From positions 8,060,001-8,124,000 of the forward strand of contig NZ_CP117522.1 in the NCBI RefSeq assembly GCF_031679605.1: a stretch of 64,000 nucleotides of DNA, in the 5' to 3' direction. The DNA is from Streptomyces luomodiensis. Lineage in GTDB: Bacteria > Actinomycetota > Actinomycetes > Streptomycetales > Streptomycetaceae. The position numbers and the translations under genes were made by a program. Within the stretch, counting starts at the first letter, position 1; every line of letters begins with the position of its first letter. This document shows positions 45,985 to 53,716 of this stretch, in pieces. The notes beneath the pieces are model-generated. The model ran no database searches. It worked only from the letters and a program-made list of their open reading frames with translations, and was not told the origin of the DNA.

Positions 45985-47202
45985 GTGCCCGGTCCAGGCT
46001 GGTACCTGATCGACGACGCCGAGGAGCGCGAGGTCGTCGAGGCGTTACGAGAAGGCCACCTCAGCCGCTACCGGTTCGGCGACGAGTCGGCCGTGTCCAA
46101 GACGATGCGGTTCGAGCGGGAGATGGCCGCCCTGCTCGGCAGCCCGCACGCGCTGGCCGTGAACAGCTGCACCTCGGCGCTGGTGGCCGGGCTGACCGGT
46201 CTCGGCGTCGGCCCGGGGGACGAGGTGATCGTGCCCGGCTACACCTTCATCGCCTCCATCGCGGCGGTGCTCTTCACCGGTGCCCGGCCGGTGCTGGCCG
46301 AGATCGACGAGAGCCTGACGCTGGCCCCGGACGACGTCGCGGCGAAGCTCACCCCACGGACCAAGGCGATCATGCCGGTGCACATGATCGGCGCCCCCGC
46401 CGACCTGGACCGGCTGCTCGCGGTCGCGGACGGCGTACCCGTACTGGAGGACTGCGCGCAGGCGTGCGGCGGTTCGTACCGCGGCCGGCGGCTGGGCACC
46501 ATCGGCGTGGCCGGGGCCTTCTCGTTCAACACCGGCAAGACGATGACCACGGGCGACGGCGGCCTGCTGGTCACCGGGTCGCCGGAGGTGTACCGGCAGG
46601 CGTTCGCCTTCCACGACCACGGGTTCGCACCGGACCGGGCGGGCCTGGTCGAGGACGGCCCGCGGATGGGGCTCAACCTGCGGATGCACGAACTGGCCGC
46701 GGCCCTGGGCCTGGCCCAGGTGCGCAAGCTCGACCGCGCACTGGAACACTGCCGCGAACTGGCGGCCGTGGTGCGCGAGGGGCTGGACGGTGTGCCGGGC
46801 GTCGGCCACCGCGTCATCCACGACGAGGGCTGGTGCGGCACGGCCCATGTGCTGATCTTCGAGGATCCGGCGCGGGCGGCGGCGTTCGCACGCGAACTGG
46901 GCGGGTCCACCCTGGACGCCTCGACCAAGCACAACTACGCCCGCGCGGGCCAGCTGCACGCCGAGTTCACCCGGACCGACGCGGGCGGCGAGCGACGGAT
47001 ACGCAACGCAGCCCCCGGCGACCTGCCGCGCACCGACGACCTGCTGTCCCGGTCGGTCGCGCTCAGCGTGGGCGTGGTGGACGGCTATCTGGGCACCCTG
47101 GGCGAGGTCACCGTGCGCGACACCGCACAGGAGGCCGCGGCGAAGACCGCCAAAGTGCGCGAGGTCCTGCTGCGCACCGCCTCGCCGGAGGCGATGCGAT
47201 GA
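45985..47202 (+). CDS. DegT/DnrJ/EryC1/StrS-family PLP aminotransferase (sugar aminotransferase)
   Basis: 405 residues. The substrate and PLP regions are NSCTSALVAGLTGLGVGPGD, VIVPGYTFIASIAAVLFTGA, VLEDCAQACGGSYRG and the lysine K185 in SFNTGKTMTTGDGG. It transaminates a keto sugar. Since it lies between GmhA-HldE and HldD, and two alcohol dehydrogenases follow, an aminoheptose is the likely product, as in septacidin-type compounds (inference). A TTA codon at 46045-46047 (residue 21) adds to the bldA signal. GGAGGG precedes the GTG start, and the end overlaps HldD by four bases. Confidence 0.9.
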   Translation: MPGPGWYLIDDAEEREVVEALREGHLSRYRFGDESAVSKTMRFEREMAALLGSPHALAVNSCTSALVAGLTGLGVGPGDEVIVPGYTFIASIAAVLFTGARPVLAEIDESLTLAPDDVAAKLTPRTKAIMPVHMIGAPADLDRLLAVADGVPVLEDCAQACGGSYRGRRLGTIGVAGAFSFNTGKTMTTGDGGLLVTGSPEVYRQAFAFHDHGFAPDRAGLVEDGPRMGLNLRMHELAAALGLAQVRKLDRALEHCRELAAVVREGLDGVPGVGHRVIHDEGWCGTAHVLIFEDPARAAAFARELGGSTLDASTKHNYARAGQLHAEFTRTDAGGERRIRNAAPGDLPRTDDLLSRSVALSVGVVDGYLGTLGEVTVRDTAQEAAAKTAKVREVLLRTASPEAMR

Positions 47203-48167
47203 CCGGGGAGGTTCTGGTCACCGGAGCGGCCGGGTTCATCGGAGGCCACCTCGCGGCGGCGTGCCGCCGGGCGGGGTTCACCGTGACCGCGCTGGACCCC
47301 GCGCCGTCCGGGGAGGAGAGCACGGCCGCCGACGGTGTCGTCCCGGCCACCGCCGGCGACGCCGGCCTGCTGGCCGATGTGCGGGCCGGGCGGTACCGGG
47401 CGGTGCTGCACCAGGGAGGGATCAGCTCGACCCTGGAGACCGACCGCGACCTGCTGCGGGCGGTGAACGTCGACGAGCCGCTGGCCCTGGCCGAGGCGTG
47501 CGCCGCCGCCGGGACACCCTTCGCCTACGCCTCCTCGCACAGCGTCTACGGCACCATCCGCGGCCGGTTCGCGGTCGTCGAGGAGGACGTGGCCGACCCG
47601 GACCGCTGCACCGGCCCGCTCAACGACTACGCCTGGTCGAAACTGACCCTGGACCAGGAGATGACGGCGCGGTTCGGCGACGACGCGCCGTGGTCCGGCT
47701 ACCGGTACACCAACGTGTTCGGCACCGGCGAGGAACGCAAGGGCAGCATGGCGTCGATCATTTCCCAGCTGCTGCGGCAGGCCGCCACGGGCGTCCCGCT
47801 CCGGCTGTTCGCCGACACACTGGAGGCGTGCCGGGACTACGTACCGGTGGAGACGGTGGTCGACACGCTGCTGGACGTGATCCGGCAACCGCCGCCACCC
47901 GGCGTGTACAACCTCGGGTCGGGCGTTCCGGTGAGCTTCGCCACGCTGCTGGGCTGGTGCGGCGAGCTGCGCGGTGAGGACGGACTCGCCGTCCACCTGG
48001 TGCCCAACCCGGTGAGCGGCCGTTACCAGTACTGGACGTGCGCGGACCAGAGCCGGACCGGCGCGGTCCTGCCCCGGGCCCGCGGCCTGGCGGTCGAGGA
48101 GGTGCGCTCGGCCGCGCACCGGCTGTACCGCACCTTCGCCGGCGCCACCGCCCAGCCGGTCCCGTGA
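47199..48167 (+). CDS. hldD: HldD-like ADP-glycero-manno-heptose 6-epimerase
   Basis: 322 residues of the extended short-chain-dehydrogenase family. The NADP site is VLVTGAAGFIGGHLAAACRR, the catalytic pair is in LNDYAWSKLTLDQEM (YxxxK), and the HldD landmark is YRYTNVFGTGEERKGSMASI, which contains the KGSMAS motif. HldD inverts C6 to give ADP-L-glycero-D-manno-heptose. The gene lies next to the aminotransferase and overlaps the following alcohol dehydrogenase by four bases (GTGA). Another SDR sugar epimerase reaction cannot be excluded, but the motif and the neighbour GmhA-HldE favour HldD. Confidence 0.9.
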   Translation: MTGEVLVTGAAGFIGGHLAAACRRAGFTVTALDPAPSGEESTAADGVVPATAGDAGLLADVRAGRYRAVLHQGGISSTLETDRDLLRAVNVDEPLALAEACAAAGTPFAYASSHSVYGTIRGRFAVVEEDVADPDRCTGPLNDYAWSKLTLDQEMTARFGDDAPWSGYRYTNVFGTGEERKGSMASIISQLLRQAATGVPLRLFADTLEACRDYVPVETVVDTLLDVIRQPPPPGVYNLGSGVPVSFATLLGWCGELRGEDGLAVHLVPNPVSGRYQYWTCADQSRTGAVLPRARGLAVEEVRSAAHRLYRTFAGATAQPVP

Positions 48168-49276
48168 CCGGCCGGCGTGTGGTGCGGGCGCCCGCCCCGG
48201 ACGGCACATGGTGGCCGCGGATCGTCCACGGCCCGGTGCCACCGCGGCCGGGACCGCGGTGGCGGCTGGTCCGGGTGACCACGGCCGGGATCTGCGGCAG
48301 CGACCTGCGCGGTCTGGCGGAGGCGCCGGTGGACGGCGCGGTGGACCCGGCCGGAGTCGTTCCGGGACACGAGGTGGTCGGCGTGCTCGCCGACGGTCCC
48401 GGCGGCGGCGAGCGGGTCGTGGTGCATCCGCTCGTCACCTGCGCCGCCCGCGACGAGCCACTGTGCGCGGCGTGCCGGAACGGCCGGTTCGGGCAATGCG
48501 AGTCCTTCTGGCGGCCCACCGTGCGGTGGAGCAAGTCCCTCGGGTTCAGCGCGGACCTCGGCGGCGGATGGGCCGACTGGGTGTGGGCCCACCCCGCCAT
48601 GGTGCGGCCGTTGCCACCGGACCTGCCCGACCGCACGGCCGTCCTGGCCGAGCCACTGTCGGTGGCGGTCTCCGGGGTGCGCTCGGTGCGCCACCACGCG
48701 GGGGACGACGTCGTGATCGTCGGCGGCGGCACACTGGGGCTGCTCACCGTGGTGGCGGTGGCGTCCGTCCTGCCCGGCAGCCGATGCTTCGCCCTGGTAC
48801 GGCACGACTTCCAGGCGGACGCGGCCCGCGCGCTGGGCGCGGAGCCGGTGCGGACACCCGCCGACCTCCCGGGCGCCCGGCCCCGCGGCGCCGACGTGCT
48901 CATCGACGGGCCGGGGCTCGCGGTGGACGCGGGGGGTACGTCATCGTCACTGATCACCGCGATGCGCGCGGTCCGCGCGGGCGGCACGGTGCTGACGCTG
49001 GGCAACCCCGATGAGTGCACCGACCTGACCCCGCTGTGGCTGAAGGGGCTGACCCTGCTCGGCCACCTCGAACACGCCGCCGACCCCAGCCCCCGCCCGC
49101 CCGAGGCGGCGGACTCCCTCGACGAGGCGGTGCGCCTGCTCGCCGCGGCGCCAAACCTGGGCCGCCGCCTCGTCACCCACACGTTCGCCCCCGACGAGGT
49201 GGAGCGCGCGCTCGCCGTCGCCCGCGCGCGCCGGACCCACCGCGCGATCAAGGTCATCCTGCGACACCCCTCATGA
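48164..49276 (+). CDS. zinc-dependent alcohol dehydrogenase (MDR family), copy 1
   Basis: 370 residues. Catalytic zinc ligands are in TTAGICGSDLRGLAEA and VVPGHEVVGVL, the structural zinc cysteines in CAACRNGRFGQCESF (one of the usual four is uncertain), and the NAD site in VVIVGGGTLGLLTVVAVASV. It should oxidise a secondary alcohol to a ketone. In this operon that ketone could feed the aminotransferase upstream. It overlaps HldD and the HAD gene by four bases each. The second dehydrogenase at 49856 is only distantly similar, so each probably acts at a different carbon. Confidence 0.9.
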   Translation: MTGRRVVRAPAPDGTWWPRIVHGPVPPRPGPRWRLVRVTTAGICGSDLRGLAEAPVDGAVDPAGVVPGHEVVGVLADGPGGGERVVVHPLVTCAARDEPLCAACRNGRFGQCESFWRPTVRWSKSLGFSADLGGGWADWVWAHPAMVRPLPPDLPDRTAVLAEPLSVAVSGVRSVRHHAGDDVVIVGGGTLGLLTVVAVASVLPGSRCFALVRHDFQADAARALGAEPVRTPADLPGARPRGADVLIDGPGLAVDAGGTSSSLITAMRAVRAGGTVLTLGNPDECTDLTPLWLKGLTLLGHLEHAADPSPRPPEAADSLDEAVRLLAAAPNLGRRLVTHTFAPDEVERALAVARARRTHRAIKVILRHPS

Positions 49277-49863
49277 GGAGAGCCGTGCTCATCGTCTTCG
49301 ACCTGATGGACACCTTGCTGACCGATCCGTTCCTGCGCGCTCACGAGGCCGCGTGCGGGCTGACGTTCGCCGAGTTCGAGGCGGTGCGCCCGGACGGCGT
49401 GTACCACCGGCTGGAACGGGGCGAGATCACCGAGGCCGACTACTGGCGCAGTCTCATCGACAGCGGCCTGGACTGGGACGTCGAGGAGTTCCACCGGGTG
49501 CGCCGCGAGGGCTACGCGTGGATCGAGGGCATGCGCGACCTGGTGTCCGACTGCACCGCCGTCAACACGGTCGTGATCGGGTCGAACTACGCCGACTGGA
49601 TCGACGAGGTGGTACGGGACCACCTGCACGGACTGGACGTGGGCGTCTTCGCCTCGTGCCGGCTGGGCGTGCGCAAGCCCTCGCCCCGGTTCTTCGAACT
49701 GGTGGCGGACGCCACGAACACGCCACTGCGGGAGGTGCTGCTGGTGGACGACAAAGGCGTCAACACCGACGCGGTGGCGGCGCTCGGCGGCATCGGCGTC
49801 CGGTTCACCGACGCGACGGACACCCGCCAGGCACTGCGGAAGGCGGGAGTGGCCGGTGTCTGA
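49273..49863 (+). CDS. HAD superfamily hydrolase-like protein
   Basis: 196 residues. The HAD motif I is VFDLMDTLLTDPF: the nucleophile aspartate is kept, but the usual second aspartate (DxD) is methionine, as in the DMMDT subgroup. Motif II/III positions are TVVIGSNYADW and GVRKPSPRFF, and motif IV is VLLVDDKGVNTDA. It might supply the heptose bisphosphate phosphatase (GmhB) step that the GmhA-HldE fusion needs, but the altered motif I makes that uncertain. It overlaps dehydrogenase genes on both sides (four and eight bases). Confidence 0.78.
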   Translation: MRRAVLIVFDLMDTLLTDPFLRAHEAACGLTFAEFEAVRPDGVYHRLERGEITEADYWRSLIDSGLDWDVEEFHRVRREGYAWIEGMRDLVSDCTAVNTVVIGSNYADWIDEVVRDHLHGLDVGVFASCRLGVRKPSPRFFELVADATNTPLREVLLVDDKGVNTDAVAALGGIGVRFTDATDTRQALRKAGVAGV

Positions 49864-50836
49864 GCGCTTCGAGGGGATCGCGTACACCCTGACCTCCGCG
49901 GGCGAGGTCGTCGTACGGCAGCGGTCCGTGCCCGCGGATCGGACGGTGCTCCGGGTGGCCGCCGCGGGTGTCTGCGGCACCGACCTCATCGACTTCCGGG
50001 GGCGGCTGGACCGGCCGGGCACGCTGCCGGACACCTCGCCCGGCCACGAGATCGCGGGCACCGTCGTGCACAGCGAGGACGGGTGGCCCGTGGGGACGCC
50101 CGTGGTGGTCGACCCGGCGTTCCACTGCGGCGCCTGCGGCCCGTGCGCGGCCGGCCGGACCAGCTACTGCGAGCGGCTGCTGCTGCTGGGCCACACCTAC
50201 GGCTCGGGAGGTCTGGCGCGGTACGTGGCCGTGCCGGGGACGGCGCTGCTGCGGATGCCGGACCGTATCGACGTGGTGTCCGCGGCCCTGGTGGAACCGC
50301 TGGCCTGCGCGCACCACGCGGCGGCCAAGGTCACCTGCGACGGGCCGGCGCTGGTGCTCGGCGCCGGCACCATCGGACTCGGCGTGGCGCTGCTGCTGCG
50401 GGCGCGGGGGCTGGAGGTGGCGGTGGCCGACCCGGCACCGGTCCGCGCCGCCCTGGCGGCGGACCTCGGCCTGCCGGTCGGCCGCCCGGACGGCGCACTC
50501 CCGGTCGTGGTGGAGGCGTCCGGCACGGCGGCGGGCTTCCACGACGCGCTGGACGCGGTCGCCCGTGGCGGGCACGTCCTGGTGGCGGCGCAGCACAGCG
50601 GCACCCTGACGGTGGACGCCGGCCTGGCGTTCGGCAAGGAGCTGCGGCTCAGCTGGTCGCTCGGCGCGCTCCGGGCCGACTTCCACGCCGTGCTGCGGCT
50701 GCTCGCCGCCGGTGTGCTCGATCCGCGCCCCCTGGCCACCCCGGTCCGGCCCGAGGACTTCGGCACGGCCACGTTCCGGGACATGGCGGCGGGACACACC
50801 GCCAAGCCCGTCGTCGTCTGGGACGCTCAGCTGTAG
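49856..50836 (+). CDS. zinc-dependent alcohol dehydrogenase (MDR family), copy 2
   Basis: 326 residues, with VAAAGVCGTDLIDFRGRLDR and TSPGHEIAGTVV for the catalytic zinc, CGACGPCAAGRTSYC for the structural zinc (four cysteines) and ALVLGAGTIGLGVALLLRAR for the cofactor. It is the last gene of the plus-strand operon. The GTG start has GGGAG six bases upstream. Its stop lies ten bases inside the convergent VOC gene, so the two transcripts overlap. The substrate is probably a sugar hydroxyl in the heptose pathway. Confidence 0.9.
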   Translation: MSERFEGIAYTLTSAGEVVVRQRSVPADRTVLRVAAAGVCGTDLIDFRGRLDRPGTLPDTSPGHEIAGTVVHSEDGWPVGTPVVVDPAFHCGACGPCAAGRTSYCERLLLLGHTYGSGGLARYVAVPGTALLRMPDRIDVVSAALVEPLACAHHAAAKVTCDGPALVLGAGTIGLGVALLLRARGLEVAVADPAPVRAALAADLGLPVGRPDGALPVVVEASGTAAGFHDALDAVARGGHVLVAAQHSGTLTVDAGLAFGKELRLSWSLGALRADFHAVLRLLAAGVLDPRPLATPVRPEDFGTATFRDMAAGHTAKPVVVWDAQL

Positions 50837-51195
50837 TGCTTCAACTCGATCCGGTGGCCATCGGGATCGAGGACGAACGCCATCGTCTCCCCTTCGATGG
50901 AGAACGGCTCCCGCTCCACCTTGTAGCCGAGACGGCGGACCCGCTCGACCCATGAAGGCACGTCATCGGCCAGGAACGCGACGTGCTCGGTCGGGCTGGC
51001 GGCCGGGGTGAGATCGCGCAGCATGGTGAGTTCGACGCCGGGCGGCCGGCCGCCCGGCGCCATCATCTGGATGACACCGTCCGGCAGGTCGTAGCGGAAC
51101 ACCCGCTGAAAGCCGAGGGCGTCGCGGTAGAACGCCTCGGCGGCGTCCATGTCCCGTACGTCGAGGCGGACGCTGTCGAAACGCAGGTCGGCCAC
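50827..51195 (-). CDS. VOC family protein, copy 2
   Basis: 122 residues of the vicinal-oxygen-chelate fold: FDSVRLDVRDMDAAEAFYRD, EHVAFLADDVPSWVERVRRL and AFVLDPDGHRIELKHYS. It is clearly related to the VOC protein at 38433-38807, matching along its length, including GVIQMMAPGGRPPGVEL against GVILQMGPGGAPPGVEL. The pair flanks the heptose operon at both ends. GAAGGAG precedes the GTG start. A long hairpin lies between it and the upstream carbamoyltransferase gene, so it may be expressed separately or by read-through. Confidence 0.85.
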   Translation of the reverse strand: MADLRFDSVRLDVRDMDAAEAFYRDALGFQRVFRYDLPDGVIQMMAPGGRPPGVELTMLRDLTPAASPTEHVAFLADDVPSWVERVRRLGYKVEREPFSIEGETMAFVLDPDGHRIELKHYS

Positions 51196-51237
51196 TGTGT
51201 CTCCTTCCTGGGGCCCGGATCGGGGCCCGGGGTGCGG

Positions 51238-51271
51238 ATCGGGGGGCGGTCCCGCCGGGACGCCCCCCGAT
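51238..51271 (-). terminator. hairpin terminator between carbamoyltransferase and VOC genes
   Basis: ATCGGGGGGC (51238-51247) pairs with GCCCCCCGAT (51262-51271), and inside it GTCCC pairs with GGGAC around GCC, with a single bulged G. It lies 18 bases after the stop of the minus-strand carbamoyltransferase gene, which fits a terminator of that operon. Confidence 0.75.
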
Positions 51272-51288
51272 GATTCCTCCTGAAGGCG

Positions 51289-53268
51289 TCAGCGGACCCG
51301 GAAGTCCACGACCCGGTGCTCCCACAGCAGGAGCAGTGCGTCCAGGGTTTCCTCGTCCGCGGGCAGTCCATGGGCCGCCGCCGACGTCGGCCCCGACGCG
51401 GCCGCCCGGAGCAGGCCGAACACCGGCTCCGACACGGCGACGGGCTTCGCCCCCTGGGTACGGAACGACACGACGCGGGTCACCGAGCCGTCGGCCGTCG
51501 CCACCTCGCGCAGCCGGGTCGCCGGGTGGAGCACCACGTCCGCGGTGTGGAGCACGGCGCGGAACCCGGGCTTGCGCCGGACCGCGTGGCCGGGCACGAC
51601 GGCCAGGTCGAGCGTCGTGGTCACCAGACACCGCAGCACATCGCCCACCGACTGCACGATCGGCTCGGCGAAGTTGTTGAACGACGTGTTCAGCACCACC
51701 GGCACATCCGTGGCCGCGCGGAAACCGTCGATCAGCTCCCACATCACCGGATTGGTTTCCCGGTGCACGGTCTGCACGCGTGCGCTGCCGTCCACGTGGG
51801 TGACGGCGGGCAGTTTCTCCCGCCATTCGGGGCGGACGTCCACGACGCAGCCCATGAAGTCCAGGCGCGCCTTGGTGGCGGTGAGGTCGAACACCTCGCG
51901 CGCGGACTCGGCGAGGACCGCCGGGGCGAAGGGCCGGAACCCCTCCCGCTTCTTGATCATCGCGTTGACCCGGTCGCGGCTGCCGGCGTCGCGGGGATCG
52001 GCCAGGATGCTGCGGTGGCCGAGGGCCCGCGGCCCGAACTCGGACCGCCCGTGCGCCCAGCCCACGACCTGGCCGGACGCGACCGCCGACGCCGCGTACC
52101 GCGCCTCCTCACCCGGCGCGATCTCCTCCACGTCCACGAAGGCGCGCCACCCGGCCAGTTCGGCCCGCACCACGTCCCGGCCGCCCAGGTCGGGCCCGAG
52201 GAAGGCGTTGACGAGCCCCTTGCCCCGGCGGCCGCCGGTGACCTCCGCCTGCCGGTGCTGCGCCGCACCCGCCGACGCGCCCGCGTCGTGCGACGCCGGG
52301 TGGACGAAGACCTCGTCGAACAGACCCCACTGGAGGACGCGTCCGTTGGCCGTCGAGTTGTGGGCCACACCACCGGACAGACACAGCCGGCCGGCCCCGG
52401 TCTGCCGCGCCCAGTGGCTCAGCAGATGGCGCTCCACCTCCTCCAGCGTCGCCTGGAGGGCCGCCGCCAGGTCGGAGTCCTGCTGCCGGATCGGCTCACC
52501 GCGCCTGCGCGGTGCGAACCCGGCGTGCAGCAGGTGCTCCACCACGGCGCCGCTGTTCATGGTGTACCCGCCGTCGTCCAGCAGTGCGTAGTACGGGCGG
52601 AAGCAGTCGCGGTACACCGACGGGTCACCGTAGGGCGCGAGTCCCATGACCTTGTACTCGTCGAAGCGGCGGAAGCCGAGGAACGGCAGCAGCGCCAGGT
52701 ACAGATGTCCCAGCGAGTGCTGATCGGGGTAGCTGTGCAGCAGCTTCATGCCGCCGTCGGCGCAGTCGAACACCGAAACACCCTCGGCCTCGCCATTGCC
52801 GTCGATGACCACCGCCAGCGCGCTGTCGAACCCCGAGTCGGCGAAGGAGCCGAACGCGTGGGCGCGGTGGTGCTTGGTGAAGTGGACGTCACCGTGCTGG
52901 AACTCCCGTCCCAGCGCCTCGGTGAGGCGTGTCGTCAGCAGCTCCCGCGCGGAGAGCACGGGCACATCGGGGAACTTCAGGTACTCGTGGCCGACCTCCA
53001 GGTCGGCGTAGTCCTCCCCGAAGAAGAACGCCACGTCGTCGACGTCCTGCGCGCGCACGCCGGCCAGCTCCAGGCAGGCCTTCGCCGCCGAGGCGGGGAA
53101 CAGGTTGGAGTGCTTGAGCCGGTTGAGACGTTCCTCCTCGACCGCGGCGACCACCGTCCCGTCCACCACCAGGGCCGCGGCGGAGTCGTGGAACAGCCAC
53201 TCCGGTACGTCGGGCATGAACGTCCCGGCCAGGTCGGCGAAGCTGCCCGTGATACCCAGCGTGATCAT
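51289..53268 (-). CDS. NodU/CmcH-family O-carbamoyltransferase
   Basis: 659 residues, larger than the 570 or so of many relatives. The N-terminal Kae1-like domain begins ITLGITGSFADLAGTFMPDV and has LFHDSAAALVVDGTVVAAVE, HHRAHAFGSF and VVIDGNGEAEGVSVF. The C-terminal domain has GRSEFGPRALGHRSILADPR and VVLNTSFNNFAEPIV, both family signatures. It makes carbamoyl-adenylate and transfers the carbamoyl group to a hydroxyl, often of a sugar, as TobZ, NodU and the bleomycin-pathway enzyme do. A heptose or aminoheptose hydroxyl is the likely target here. GGAGG lies before the ATG at 53268. It is the last gene of an operon with PhyH, radical SAM and a small protein. Confidence 0.93.
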   Translation of the reverse strand: MITLGITGSFADLAGTFMPDVPEWLFHDSAAALVVDGTVVAAVEEERLNRLKHSNLFPASAAKACLELAGVRAQDVDDVAFFFGEDYADLEVGHEYLKFPDVPVLSARELLTTRLTEALGREFQHGDVHFTKHHRAHAFGSFADSGFDSALAVVIDGNGEAEGVSVFDCADGGMKLLHSYPDQHSLGHLYLALLPFLGFRRFDEYKVMGLAPYGDPSVYRDCFRPYYALLDDGGYTMNSGAVVEHLLHAGFAPRRRGEPIRQQDSDLAAALQATLEEVERHLLSHWARQTGAGRLCLSGGVAHNSTANGRVLQWGLFDEVFVHPASHDAGASAGAAQHRQAEVTGGRRGKGLVNAFLGPDLGGRDVVRAELAGWRAFVDVEEIAPGEEARYAASAVASGQVVGWAHGRSEFGPRALGHRSILADPRDAGSRDRVNAMIKKREGFRPFAPAVLAESAREVFDLTATKARLDFMGCVVDVRPEWREKLPAVTHVDGSARVQTVHRETNPVMWELIDGFRAATDVPVVLNTSFNNFAEPIVQSVGDVLRCLVTTTLDLAVVPGHAVRRKPGFRAVLHTADVVLHPATRLREVATADGSVTRVVSFRTQGAKPVAVSEPVFGLLRAAASGPTSAAAHGLPADEETLDALLLLWEHRVVDFRVR

Positions 53269-53284
53269 CTGCTGCCTCCTCGCG

Positions 53285-53716
53285 TCACGCGGCTGTCCAG
53301 CGCCGTGCAGTGGCCTCACCCTCGTCGAGACGGTAGGCGGCGCGCCCGTCGACCACGACCTGGGCGCCGGCGCCCAGCCGCACGGTCCACGCGGGCGGCT
53401 CCTCGTCCCCGGCGGGCCGCCACGCCTGGCCGCCGTGGGCGATGGACACGGTGGCATCGCCGGTCGTGGTCAGGACGACCACCGAACGGACCGGTCCCAG
53501 GGCGTGCGCCGGGTCCGGCTTCTCCACGGAGATCCACGCACCGTGTGCGGCGGCCTGCTCACCGGGCCCACGAGCCGCGCCCAGCAGCGGGCCGACGACG
53601 TCCAGCCCCTCGTCGGCGTACGCCCATCCCCGCAGCGCCACGGCCCGAGCGGCCAGATCGGCCGACTCGAACTTCACCCGCGCATCGCGCGTCGATCGCG
53701 TCTGGTCCACGTTCAC
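53285..53716 (-). CDS. hypothetical protein, 143 aa
   Basis: No family was recognised. The protein is rich in Ala, Val and Gly, without a signal peptide or membrane helix. It has beta-strand-like patterns such as RSVVVLTTTGDATVSIAHGG and WTVRLGAGAQVVVDGRAAYR. The GTG at 53716 overlaps the radical SAM stop by four bases (GTGA), and the stop lies 16 bases before the carbamoyltransferase start, so all three are one operon. It may be a helper or binding protein for the radical SAM or carbamoyl step. Confidence 0.7.
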   Translation of the reverse strand: MNVDQTRSTRDARVKFESADLAARAVALRGWAYADEGLDVVGPLLGAARGPGEQAAAHGAWISVEKPDPAHALGPVRSVVVLTTTGDATVSIAHGGQAWRPAGDEEPPAWTVRLGAGAQVVVDGRAAYRLDEGEATARRWTAA

